DNA of 32,567 nt from Bacteroidaceae bacterium (GTDB taxonomy: Bacteria; Bacteroidota; Bacteroidia; Bacteroidales; Bacteroidaceae). The stretch lies in contig JAFSZU010000132.1 of the NCBI GenBank assembly GCA_017455585.1, positions 1-32,567 on the forward strand, given 5' to 3'. Of this stretch, positions 1-8,328 are shown piece after piece. The notes under the pieces are model-generated. The model searched no databases. It saw nothing but the letters and a program-made list of their open reading frames with translations, and was not told where the DNA came from. Within the stretch, counting starts at the first letter, position 1, and every line of letters starts with the position of its first letter. Both the position numbers and the translations under genes were made by a program.

Positions 1-371
1 CCATAGAGCGCAACCTACAGCCGACTGGCATCCGCGTGATGGACGATTTCCTGCGCTCGCTGTCCGCCGGCCGCACCGACGTGACCGCTTTCTGCGAGAA
101 ACATGGCGCCCGCACCAGCGACATCGACTCGCTCATCTTCCTGCTCACCGGCATGCGCGGCATCGACTTCCGTCAGGCCTACCAACTGCGCATGGCCGAC
201 GAGCTGCTGCGCTACACCTCGCTTGGTGTCGTTGACATCGCCCGCCGCTGCGGCTTCGGTTCGCGCACCAACCTCTACTTCGCCTACCATCGCGACCTCA
301 GGACCACGCCCAGCTACAGGCGGGAGAAGCTGAGGCAGCAGGGGGATGAGGGGAGGTATAGGATGGATTGA
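1..371 (+). CDS. AraC-family transcriptional regulator, C-terminal part
   Basis: The reading frame is open from the left edge (first full codon at base 3) and stops at TGA 369-371, so only the C-terminal part is present. It shows the two helix-turn-helix units of an AraC/XylS DNA-binding domain. The second helix-turn-helix reads GVVDIARRCGFGSRTNLYFA and is followed by the usual 'F.YHRDLRTTPSYRR' ending. The tail is Arg/Gln/Gly-rich. GC is high, as in the housekeeping genes further on, and drops sharply immediately after this stop. Whether the missing N-terminus is a ligand-binding domain or a sensor kinase (hybrid two-component type) cannot be told from here. The family is confident; targets are unknown. 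Confidence 0.85.
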   Translation, partial: IERNLQPTGIRVMDDFLRSLSAGRTDVTAFCEKHGARTSDIDSLIFLLTGMRGIDFRQAYQLRMADELLRYTSLGVVDIARRCGFGSRTNLYFAYHRDLRTTPSYRREKLRQQGDEGRYRMD

Positions 372-390
372 ATTCTTTTATCGATATATT

Positions 391-1680
391 ATGATAGAAA
401 TGAATGCATATGAACTTATCAAAGATGCTGTCCTGTCATTGGGTTTAGATAAAGATCCTTGTTATCGAATTACATGCAAAGAGGACGGTGCAGGCGATAG
501 TTTATACGAGTCAATAACTGTACACATCAATGGGCAGTTATTCTTCCTTTTAGACTATGATCATAAAGGTCTAAGGATTCGCCGTGTTTTCGAGAAAGAA
601 GACATTCCGGTATTCTCCGGTAATGTGCAACACGGGAGTTTTATTCAGTTATATCACGACAGGAAAAAAATAAAGGATTACAGGTTTGAGTGTCCTGTCG
701 ATGAGATAATCAACACCATCTTTGGAGAATATGAGAGTGCTATCGAAAAAAAGTATCATGTATTAGAAGCCATAAAAAACGTTTTTGGAATAGACGTGCC
801 AATAGAATGTATTGGCTTCGACATGTGTGACAAGAAATACTATATAAATGATTGGAAAAAAGAGGACGGGGTAGAATCGAAGTTGATAAAGGCTTTCTTT
901 GAGAAAAGAAAGAACGAACTTCTGTTAGATAAGAAAAGTTATGATGGGTATTGTAGTTTTTATAAGTATACGAGTCTGAACACATTATTAAAGATGCTAC
1001 AATCTCAAAAGGTTAGGATGTATTCTCTTCCAGCCATGAATGACAGAAAAGAAGTCGGTTTCCTGACCAGCAATGAAAAGTGTATTAGCGATAGTGAGGA
1101 AGACTAGACATTTCATTCGGTCATGAGGGAAGCAGACAAGAGATTCATTACAAGTTTCTCTATCTTGGAGGATGACCTCAACATGTGGCGTCTATATGGA
1201 GATGATGCCAAAGGGGTCTGCTTAGAATTTAAAGCAAAATATGATACATCCAATTTATATCCTGTCAATTATGAAAGAAATGACAACAAGGATATCCAAC
1301 AATATCTTGCAAGAATAGAAGAAGAACTTAAAAAATCTAATTTGAAACTTAAATTTCTTTCTCTTGAAAGGAAATGGCAATATTATATGAAACCCACATG
1401 TTTTGATTATGAAAAGGAAGTTCGCCTTTTGATAGAAAACGACAGACCGAAAAAGTGGGATTTGCTTTCTAATGGAATTATAACTCCCTATATTGAATGT
1501 AATTTGTTTGATAGGGTCAATGGCGCAGAGTCATTTCCCTTGACTTTGACAAAAGTTATTTTAGGGCCAAACATGAAGGAGCAAGCGCGTAATAGGCACC
1601 AAATACAGCTAATGGTCAAGAACTTGCTGTATCCCGTGTTCTTATATGTTGAACCAAGTAAACTCGATTGTTATATATAA
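391..1680 (+). pseudogene. DUF2971 protein gene interrupted by an in-frame TAG
   Basis: Two open stretches lie in the same frame, separated only by an amber codon at 1105-1107. The first contains the DUF2971 entry motif (FYKYTSLNTLLKMLQSQKV and then 'MNDRKE'). The second contains the diagnostic block FITSFSILEDDLNMWRLYG followed by DDAKGVCLEF. Reading through the TAG joins the two halves without any shift, so one nonsense change accounts for the break. DUF2971 proteins are often found in accessory or defence-type neighbourhoods; their biochemical role is poorly known. About 200 residues precede the domain and resemble nothing I recognise. Start chosen at ATG 391, with ATG 400 an alternative. 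The gene is much more AT-rich than its neighbours, suggesting transfer. A sequencing error at the TAG is possible. Confidence 0.75.
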
Positions 1681-1712
1681 TTAAGAAGGTGTTTATAATA
1701 AAAACTGAGTAT

Positions 1713-1874
1713 ATGGAACAAATAAAAGATAACAGAATAGGACAATGTCTATATGACATTCAGAAATATGAGAAGTGGGGAAACCTGCTTGCAGGTCAGA
1801 GCTTGGCACATTTGTTCAACTCTAATACTCCTGTAAGTGCATTGGCAATTCATAATGCATTAAAGCCAAAATGA
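1713..1874 (+). CDS. small hypothetical protein (53 aa)
   Basis: This short frame starts at ATG 1713 (MEQIKDNRIGQC) and stops at TGA 1872-1874. The frame is open further upstream to 1668, but that extension overlaps the end of the DUF2971 gene. It ends in an ATGA overlap with the start of the next small frame at 1871, which is the arrangement of translationally coupled genes. The product is soluble-looking, with no signal peptide or membrane segment. The ending 'SNTPVSALAIHNALKPK' looks like genuine protein rather than random translation, but I do not recognise a family. It may be a fragment of a larger lost gene. Confidence 0.4.
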   Translation: MEQIKDNRIGQCLYDIQKYEKWGNLLAGQSLAHLFNSNTPVSALAIHNALKPK

Positions 1875-2011
1875 AGTTAAGCGTACTTCAAGACAACCGT
1901 CATTCCGATAAGGAAAAGGATGACAGGTTAGAACAAATCGACATTGATATCCATCATACGGAAGAGATTATGAAGCATGACCTTGAATATAGAGGCCTGT
2001 TAATACCGTAA
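1871..2011 (+). CDS. very short hypothetical ORF (46 aa), possible gene remnant
   Basis: ATG 1871 overlaps the stop of the preceding frame by four bases, and the frame ends at TAA 2009-2011. The product begins MKLSVLQDNRHSDKEKDD and is strongly charged. The first ten residues are reminiscent of the N-terminus of Bacteroidales MBL-fold hydrolases ('MKLTvLqDNr'), but nothing after that fits. It could be a start fused to unrelated sequence after a deletion, or a chance frame. Its only support is the coupling to the upstream frame and the short beginning similarity. Confidence 0.25.
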   Translation: MKLSVLQDNRHSDKEKDDRLEQIDIDIHHTEEIMKHDLEYRGLLIP

Positions 2012-2073
2012 AGCACAAAGTTAATGAAATAGTGACGGAATAAAAACGTTATAAGAATAAAGTAAGACGAGAT

Positions 2074-3606
2074 ATGATGACGCAAGAAGATATTAGAAAA
2101 CTGATTGGGCAGGAAGAGGGTACTGAGCTGGAGTACAAGTATGCCAAGGGTGGATTCCCAGAGAGTTTCTGGGAGACATTCTCTGCCTTTGCAAATACGC
2201 ATGGAGGTATCATCGTGTTTGGCATCAAGGAGAAGGACGGCAGACTGACTCCTGACGGACTCGATGACAGTCAGATAGCGAAATATAAGAAGACGTTCTG
2301 GGACTGCGCACATAACAAAGGGAAGGTGAGTGCCACGATGTTGGCTGACCACGACCTAACCGTTGAAGAGATGGGTGGCTGTAAATTTATGGTGTTCCGC
2401 GTGCCCAAGGCTGCCTACGACCTGAAACCGGTATATCTGAACGGCAGCCCGTTTGGGAACACTTGGCGCAGGAACCATGAGGGCGACTACCACTGTACGG
2501 ACTCGGAGGTGAGGCTGATGATGGCTGATGCAGAGAGTCAGAGGTGGTCGTTCGACAGCAAGATTCTGGCGAACTACACCATTGACGACATCGACCCCGG
2601 TACGCTCCGTGCTTATCGTCAGCGTTTTCTGCTCAGGTACGAGAATCATCCTTGGAACGAGTTGGACGACATGGCGTTTCTGACCAAGATAGGTGCCTAT
2701 CACGTGAACCGTGAGGATGGTACCGAGGGATTCACTCGTGCAGGCATACTGATGCTGGGAAAGACGGAGAGCATCACCGACCAGAGTTGTGTGCCCCAAT
2801 AATTCGTGGACTATCAGGAGAAGTTATCGTCTGACCCACGACTGAGATGGACGGACCGCTTGTATCCAGACGGGACGTGGGAGGCGAACCTGTTCCAGTT
2901 TTTCTACAGGACGTATGGCAAGCTGTCGCAACTGTTGCCTACGCCATTCATGTTGAAGGGCACTGACCGCCAAGAAGAATCGACGGCTCACGTTGCACTG
3001 AGAGAAGCATTGGCCAACACGCTGATACACTGCAACTACGCCCAGCAGGGGAACATACTTGTGGTGGGAAGGCGAGAAGGCATTACTATGCGCAATCCGG
3101 GCTGCATGCTAATCTCAGTGGCTGACTTCTATGCGGGGAGTCACAGCATCTGTAGGAACCCGACGCTACAGAAATTGTTTATGTTCCTGGGGAATGGTGA
3201 AAAAGCGGGTAGCGGCGCAGACATTATCCGAAAGGGATGGGACGATAACCACTGGCCAGTGCCGGAGTTGACGGAGAGGCCCCAGCCAGACGAGACGATG
3301 ATGACTTTGCAGTTGGCACACGATGAAAAAGACCAAGAGAGCAAGCGTGATGTCGGAGAGAATGTCGGAGAGAGTGTTGGAGATGATATATGGAGCAGAC
3401 TCACTGAAAGGCAGCGAATTATAGTAAGGGAGTTGCATGAATCTCCGGCATTATCAGCTAAAACGATGTCGGAGAGCATGTCGGTGTCTCCACGAACCAT
3501 AGAAAGGGATCTGCAGAAGTTGACGGCTATGGGGGTAATTGCTCATGAGGGCAGCGATTTCGGAGGCGAATGGAAAGTGCTTATCAATGTTCCGGACATA
3601 CTGTAG
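2074..3606 (+). pseudogene. AlbA_2 / HATPase_c4 / winged-HTH protein gene interrupted by an in-frame TAA
   Basis: Starting at ATG 2074, the first part carries an AlbA_2 (Schlafen-type, DUF4325-like) domain: EEGTELEYKYAKGGFPESFW, then FSAFANTHGGIIVFGI and the 'YLNGSPFGNTWRRNHEGDYH' block. After TAA 2800-2802 the same frame continues with DYQEKLSSDPRLRWTDR. It goes on to a GHKL-type ATP-binding region (ALREALANTLIHCNYA; later GNGEKAGSGADIIRKGW) and a C-terminal winged helix-turn-helix (LSAKTMSESMSVSPRTIERD). A repetitive linker 'DVGENVGESVGD' precedes the HTH, as is common in the family. Full length would be about 510 residues. Relatives usually have an aromatic residue where the stop lies, so one base change is enough to explain it. 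Proteins of this architecture are presumed ATP-binding transcriptional regulators. Confidence 0.8.
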
Positions 3607-3722
3607 GTATACTATAGGCTGTTTCTAGCCATACTCTAAGCATACTCAAGCCTTACTCATTAAGTATGCCAACAATATGGGAAGAGCAAGATAAGGGCGA
3701 GGCGCTGACGGTTCAAGGTGAA

Positions 3723-3767
3723 TGGATTCACAAAACCACGGATTCACGGATCTACGGATTCACGGAA
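3723..3767. repeat. short tandem repeat built on GGATTCACGGA
   Basis: The unit GGATTCACGGA (or GGATCTACGGA) recurs without gaps between the two AlbA_2 genes. Its word CACGGATT is shared with the larger inverted-repeat elements at 6931-7180 and 23200-23315, so this may be a decayed member of the same family. No coding role is seen. Confidence 0.45.
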
Positions 3768-3785
3768 TAAAATTGTTATAAAGAT

Positions 3786-4180
3786 ATGAGCATAGACGAA
3801 AAAACTATAAGAGAGACATTGCTGAAAGGCGAACGGGTGACACTTGAATGCAAGAAAGCGAAGGCTGAGGTGCCAAAATCTGTATGGTAAACGTATTCGG
3901 CTTTTGCCAATACCATTGGCGGATTGATTCTTCTTGGCGTGGATGAAGACCTGTAGGAGAAGGACATCAATAAGCGATTCCAAATAACTGGGGTGGATGA
4001 ACCACGAAAGATTATCACAGACTTTTGGAATACAATCAACAGCGACAAGGTGAATGAGAACATTTTTGTTGACAGTGATGTGGAGGTGGTGAATTTGGAG
4101 GGAGTACAGATAGTCTGCATCCGTGTTCCTCATGCAGACTGGAGAGTAAAGTCAATCTATCTGAATGGTAACCAAATTCA
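3786..4180 (+). pseudogene. second AlbA_2 domain gene, truncated and with two stop codons
   Basis: From ATG 3786 the frame reads MSIDEKTIRETLLKGER and then KSVW-stop-TYSAFANTIGGL. The stop is TAA 3888-3890, at the place where AlbA_2 proteins have Glu. A second stop, TAG 3954-3956, follows 'GVDEDL'. The frame then stays open through 'VCIRVPHADWRVKSIYLNGN', the standard last strands of the domain. After about 4175 the similarity ends, and the frame runs into the terminator hairpin of rplS. The ATP-binding and HTH parts found in the gene at 2074 are absent. It is a decayed paralogue of that gene. Confidence 0.75.
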
Positions 4181-4192
4181 AAAAAGAGGGAT

Positions 4193-4238
4193 AAAAAATT
4201 GCACCGCCACTGTTGCGGGACAGCGGCGGTGCATTTTT
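4193..4238 (-). terminator. terminator of rplS, probably bidirectional
   Basis: A 13-bp stem with one mismatch (4201-4213 pairing with 4220-4232) encloses a 6-base loop. On the minus strand it is followed by AATTTTTT, so it ends rplS transcription 20 bases after the stop codon. On the plus strand it is followed by ATTTTTC and could also stop read-through from the broken AlbA_2 gene. Confidence 0.85.
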
Positions 4239-4252
4239 CTGGGTGAAAAGGT

Positions 4253-4621
4253 TTATGCCTCCTGAGCAGGGGCTGTACGCTTCTCTGCGATACGGGCCTT
4301 CTTACCGGTGAGGCCACGCAGATAGTAGAGCTTGGCACGACGCACCTTACCCACCTTGTTGATGGTGATGCTGTCGATGTTGGGGCTGGAGATGGGGAAA
4401 ATACGCTCCACACCCACGGTGCCGCTCATCTTGCGAACCGTGAAACGCTTCTGATCCTGATGGCCGCTGATGCGGATGACCACGCCACGGTAGAGCTGGA
4501 TGCGCTCCTTGTTACCCTCGACAATTTTGTAAGCCACGGTCACGGTGTCACCAGCCTTGAACTTGGGGAAGGACTTGCCCGTAGCAAATGCTTCTTCAGC
4601 AATTTTGATTAAGTCTGCCAT
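4253..4621 (-). CDS. rplS: 50S ribosomal protein L19
   Basis: This encodes the L19 protein of the large ribosomal subunit, located at the interface with the 30S subunit. The 122-residue product has the family signature in order: [20 protein letters not shown], then [13 protein letters not shown], the [16 protein letters not shown] block, and [23 protein letters not shown] 4621 ([12 protein letters not shown]) is taken as the start; an upstream in-frame ATG at 4663 would add 14 residues that are not part of the family. It is a single-gene unit: a promoter-like TACCTTTG lies about 95 bases upstream and a strong terminator follows. Length is normal for Bacteroidales, which have a short alanine-containing C-terminal tail. 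Confidence 0.97.
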   Translation of the reverse strand: MADLIKIAEEAFATGKSFPKFKAGDTVTVAYKIVEGNKERIQLYRGVVIRISGHQDQKRFTVRKMSGTVGVERIFPISSPNIDSITINKVGKVRRAKLYYLRGLTGKKARIAEKRTAPAQEA

Positions 4622-4716
4622 TGTTGTGTGTAATGGTTTAAATTGTTGTTGTCGGTCGAGCATAGGCTTAACAGGGAACTCTGCATCCTGACAGCGGCCT
4701 GTGCCGAAAGCGGGCG

Positions 4717-4724
4717 CAAAGGTA
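4717..4724 (-). promoter_or_regulatory. rplS promoter, -7 element TACCTTTG
   Basis: Read on the minus strand, TACCTTTG matches the Bacteroidetes -7 consensus TAnnTTTG. It lies about 95 bases upstream of the rplS start. No clear TTTG is seen at the -33 position. Confidence 0.6.
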
Positions 4725-5068
4725 GTGATATTTTACGATTTGACCATTTACGATTTTACGATTTATGCCTCCGCCTCATTCTTTTTAGTTTTTTTTCACG
4801 TTTGGAGGGCCGAATTGCGTTAATCTTCCAAAATCCGTTGTTCTTTACAAGCTTTTTTTGCAACTTTTGCAATAATTATTCATAAGGTGAGTTCCTTAAA
4901 ATCTCATGCCAAGTGAGAACCGGGCATACGAATCAATCCACCTTGGCGCGGGCTGTGGAGTCCAGGTAATGTTGTGCCTTATGAAGGTAGTTTTAGATGT
5001 TCCCGTATCGATTTTCTCGATTTTTTCAAAAAAATGGATGAGGATGTGAGGAATACAATATATTTTTA

Positions 5069-5076
5069 TACCTTTG
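5069..5076 (+). promoter_or_regulatory. lysS promoter, -7 element TACCTTTG
   Basis: TACCTTTG followed by GCGCCCG lies 62 bases before the lysS ATG and matches the Bacteroidetes -7 consensus. The -33 region has no good TTTG. Confidence 0.65.
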
Positions 5077-5138
5077 CGCCCGTTAATCATACTTATAACG
5101 TGAATAGTAAATAGTAAAACATATAATCATAATAAAAC

Positions 5139-6932
5139 ATGGTGGATTTGAAAGTACTTGAGTTGAGCGAACAGGAGATTGTTCGCCGCCAAAATATGCA
5201 GGCACTGCGGGACATGGGCATTGAGCCTTACCCCGCTGCTGAGTTCCCGGTTACTGCTTGGAGCACGGATATTGTGCAGAATTTTGTGGATCTTCCCATC
5301 ATCGGCAAGGACGAGGAAGGGAATGATGTGCGCGAGCAGGCCACACCGGAGAATAGCCCCGTGGTGAGCATTGCCGGGCGAGTCATGAGCAAGCGCATCA
5401 TGGGCAAGGCCGCCTTCGCAGAATTGCAGGATTCCAAGGGGCGCATTCAGGTGTATGTGCAGCGGGATGCTATCTGTCCGGATGAGGACAAAGACATGTA
5501 TAATGTAGTCTTCAAAAAGCTCCTGGACCTGGGCGACTTCATCGGTGTGAAGGGTTATGTCTTCCGCACGAAGACGGGCGAGATCAGCGTCCACGTGATG
5601 GAGATGAAGCTGCTGAGCAAGAGCCTGAAGCCGCTGCCCATCGTGAAGACAGACGCTGATGGCAATGTCTATGATTCATTTGATGATCCAGAGTTGCGCT
5701 ACCGCCAGCGCTATGTGGATCTCGTGGTCAATGCCGGGGTGAAGGAGACCTTCGAGAAGCGCGCCATCATCGTCCGCACCATGCGCCGCATCCTGGACGA
5801 GGCGGGCTACACAGAGGTGGAGACGCCCATCCTGCAGATGATTGCTGGCGGCGCCACAGCCCGTCCCTTCATCACCCACTTCAACGCGCTCAATCAGGAC
5901 ATGTATATGCGCATCGCCACGGAGCTGTATCTGAAACGTCTCATCGTCGGCGGCTTCGAAGGCGTCTATGAGATGGGCAAGAACTTCCGCAACGAGGGTA
6001 TGGACAAGACCCACAACCCCGAGTTCACCTGCATGGAACTGTACGTCTCCTACAAGGACTACAATTGGATGATGTCCTTCACCGAGAAGATGGTGGAGGA
6101 ACTTTGCACCGCCGTCAACGGCAAGCCGGAGGTGGAGATTGACGGACAGGTGATCTCGTTCAAGGCTCCCTACCGCCGTCTACCCATCCTGGAGGCCATT
6201 CAGGAAAAGACGGGTTTCGACTGCACAGGCAAGAGCGAGGATGAGATCCGCGCCTTCTGCAAGGAGAAAGGGATGGAAGTGGATGAGACCATGGGCAAGG
6301 GCAAGCTCATCGACGAGCTCTTCGGCGAGTTCTGCGAGGGCAGCTACATCCAGCCCACCTTCATCATCGACTATCCCGTGGAGATGTCGCCGCTCACCAA
6401 GATGCACCGCAGCAAGCCCGGACTGACCGAGCGCTTCGAACTGATGGTGAACGGCAAAGAACTGGCCAACGCCTACAGCGAGCTCAACGACCCCATCGAC
6501 CAGGAAGAGCGCTTCAAGGAGCAGATGCGTCTGGCCGCCAAGGGCGATGACGAGGCCATGATCATCGACCACGACTTCCTGCGCGCCCTGCAGTACGGAA
6601 TGCCGCCCACCAGCGGCATCGGCATCGGCATCGACCGTCTGGCCATGCTGATGACGGGCAAGTTCGCCATCGGAGAAATCATGCTCTTCCCGCAGATGAA
6701 GCCCGAAAAGCGCATTCCCAAGGACAAATCCGAGGCGTTCGTGGCTCTCGGTTTCCCCGAGAGCATCGTGCCTATATTATATAAGTGTGGCTACAACCTC
6801 GTCAGCGACCTCACAGGACAGAAGGCCCAAAAGGTGCAGCAGCAGATTGGCGAGGTGATTAAGAAGTACAAACTGGACATCGAGAAACCCAGCGTGCAGG
6901 ATTTGGAAGAATACCTCGGACACCTCGCATAA
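5139..6932 (+). CDS. lysS: lysyl-tRNA synthetase (class II)
   Basis: This charges tRNA-Lys with lysine using ATP, in the cytoplasm. The 597-residue protein has an N-terminal OB-fold tRNA anticodon-binding domain (VVSIAGRVMSKRIMGKAAFA, about residues 74-93) and a class II catalytic core. Core motifs include motif 2 (GVYEMGKNFRNEGMDKTHNP, then EFTCMELYV) and motif 3 (SGIGIGIDRLAMLMTGK). About 80 extra C-terminal residues beyond the core (from 'GFPESIVPILYKCGYNL' on) form a small helical extension that many Bacteroidetes LysS proteins carry. ATG 5139 gives the expected N-terminus. A -7 promoter element lies 62 bases upstream. gpsA follows 265 bases downstream in the same orientation, a pairing common in Bacteroidales. 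Confidence 0.97.
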   Translation: MVDLKVLELSEQEIVRRQNMQALRDMGIEPYPAAEFPVTAWSTDIVQNFVDLPIIGKDEEGNDVREQATPENSPVVSIAGRVMSKRIMGKAAFAELQDSKGRIQVYVQRDAICPDEDKDMYNVVFKKLLDLGDFIGVKGYVFRTKTGEISVHVMEMKLLSKSLKPLPIVKTDADGNVYDSFDDPELRYRQRYVDLVVNAGVKETFEKRAIIVRTMRRILDEAGYTEVETPILQMIAGGATARPFITHFNALNQDMYMRIATELYLKRLIVGGFEGVYEMGKNFRNEGMDKTHNPEFTCMELYVSYKDYNWMMSFTEKMVEELCTAVNGKPEVEIDGQVISFKAPYRRLPILEAIQEKTGFDCTGKSEDEIRAFCKEKGMEVDETMGKGKLIDELFGEFCEGSYIQPTFIIDYPVEMSPLTKMHRSKPGLTERFELMVNGKELANAYSELNDPIDQEERFKEQMRLAAKGDDEAMIIDHDFLRALQYGMPPTSGIGIGIDRLAMLMTGKFAIGEIMLFPQMKPEKRIPKDKSEAFVALGFPESIVPILYKCGYNLVSDLTGQKAQKVQQQIGEVIKKYKLDIEKPSVQDLEEYLGHLA

Positions 6933-7180
6933 CCACAGATTACACAGATTACACGGATTTGTTTCTGCTTGCTTCCATCAGTTTTTTGGGGCATTACACT
7001 GATTCATATACAGGTGACTGGGATAGATCCTTACCATTTTAGAAATCTGTGTAATATTGGAAATAAGTAACTAAATAGAATTACATGACTATAATTCGTA
7101 GTGAAAGATAAAACTAATTGTGTGCACCTACTTAATATATCACTACACATATAATCTGTTAAATCCGTGTAATCTGTGGT
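6931..7180. repeat. intergenic inverted-repeat element, CACAGATTACAC family, copy 1
   Basis: The left end (6931-6960) carries ACCACAGATTACAC followed by AGATTACACGGATTT. The right end (7161-7180) is its complement, AAATCCGTGTAATCTGTGGT. About 200 bases of AT-rich, non-coding sequence lie between. The element fills nearly the whole lysS-gpsA gap. A second copy is at 23200-23315. No transposase is present, so it behaves like a small non-autonomous or REP-like element. Confidence 0.7.
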
Positions 7181-7197
7181 GAATAAAAGTATTTATA

Positions 7198-8262
7198 ATG
7201 TTAGGATTCGGAAACAAAAAGTCAAATGATACTGCTCCCTCCCTAACAGGGACGGCGGGGGAAGAGTCCGGGTCTTCTTATCGTATCGCTGTGATGGGTG
7301 GCGGCTCGTGGGCCACGGCCATCGCCAAGATGATGCTGGAGAAGAACGAGAGCATCTGCTGGTATCTGCGCCGTCAGGACCGCATCGATGACTTCAAGCG
7401 TCTGAGCCACAACCCCGCCTACCTCACTGGCGTGCACTTCGATGTCGATCGCATCCATTTCTCCGCCGACATCAACGACGTGGTGGAGCGTGCAGACACG
7501 CTTATCTGGGTCACTCCATCGCCCTACCTGAAGGGACACCTGAAGAAACTCAAGGTGCGGCTGCGCGACAAGTTCAACATCACCGCCATCAAGGGTATCG
7601 TGCCCGACGACAACCTCTGCGTCTCGGAGTATTTCCACCAGGCATACAACGTTCCTGACGAGAACCTGGCCGTCATCGCCGGACCCTCACATGCTGAGGA
7701 AGTGGCTCTCGGACGCCTCACCTACCTCACCGTGGGTTGCTCCGACGAGGAGAAAGCACAGCGTTTTGCAGACATGATGGCCTCCGGCTATGTGAAGACC
7801 AAGACCTCGCGCGACGTCATCGGCATCGAGTATGCCTCGGTGCTGAAAAATGTCTATGCCATCGCCGCCGGCATCTGCAAGGGCCTGAAGTACGGCGACA
7901 ACTTCCAGGCGGTGCTCATGTCCAATGCCTTGCAGGAGATGAACCGCTTTCTGGCCACCGTGCACCCCATTCAGCGCAGCATCTTCGAGAGTTGCTACAT
8001 GGGCGACCTCATCGTCACCGGCTACAGCCAGTTCTCGCGCAACCGTGTCTTCGGGCAGATGATAGGGCAGGGCTATAGCGTCAAGAGCGCACAGATAGAG
8101 ATGGAAATGATTGCCGAGGGCTACTTTGGCTGCAAGTGCATGAAGGAGATCAACCGCCACCTGCACGTCAACATGCCCATCCTCGATGCCGTCTATAACA
8201 TCCTCTACGAGCGCATCAGCCCCACCATAGAAATCAAGTTGCTCACAGACAGCTTCCGTTGA
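7198..8262 (+). CDS. gpsA: NAD(P)H-dependent glycerol-3-phosphate dehydrogenase
   Basis: This reduces dihydroxyacetone phosphate to sn-glycerol-3-phosphate, supplying the backbone for phospholipids. The 354-residue product has the dinucleotide-binding motif VMGGGSWATAIAK (residues 33-45), the conserved AIKGI strand (130-134), AGPSHAEEVA (161-170) and the catalytic lysine in YASVLKNVYAIAAG (Lys217). About 27 extra N-terminal residues (Ser/Thr/Gly-rich) precede the first strand. The frame is clear from ATG 7198, and no better internal start is evident. It sits downstream of lysS. In several Bacteroidales pgi follows gpsA (from memory), but here an AlkD-like repair gene follows instead. The preceding gap is occupied by a repeat element whose right arm ends 17 bases before the start. 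Confidence 0.96.
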   Translation: MLGFGNKKSNDTAPSLTGTAGEESGSSYRIAVMGGGSWATAIAKMMLEKNESICWYLRRQDRIDDFKRLSHNPAYLTGVHFDVDRIHFSADINDVVERADTLIWVTPSPYLKGHLKKLKVRLRDKFNITAIKGIVPDDNLCVSEYFHQAYNVPDENLAVIAGPSHAEEVALGRLTYLTVGCSDEEKAQRFADMMASGYVKTKTSRDVIGIEYASVLKNVYAIAAGICKGLKYGDNFQAVLMSNALQEMNRFLATVHPIQRSIFESCYMGDLIVTGYSQFSRNRVFGQMIGQGYSVKSAQIEMEMIAEGYFGCKCMKEINRHLHVNMPILDAVYNILYERISPTIEIKLLTDSFR

Positions 8263-8328
8263 CATCCCCTTCTGCCACCTTTCTTTCACAGCCTTGCACC
8301 TTCCAGGAATGAAGGTCACCCCGATCAG

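Larger units (their letters stand above)
4622..5138. other. divergent intergenic region between rplS and lysS
   Basis: This 517-base gap holds the two outward-facing promoters listed separately. It also holds an AT-rich stretch (4731-4765) with three copies of the word TTTACGATT. Around 4896-5000 the minus strand could encode a peptide ending RWIDSYARFSLGMRF, which resembles the final strand of an outer-membrane beta-barrel. That may be the last trace of a deleted gene, but the evidence is weak. Nothing else is visible. Confidence 0.5.

Noticed and set aside
1105-1107. Programmed read-through or amber suppression in the DUF2971 gene
   Set aside because: No stimulatory structure or known context was recognised, and neighbouring genes are broken by different stop codons, so simple decay is the better explanation.
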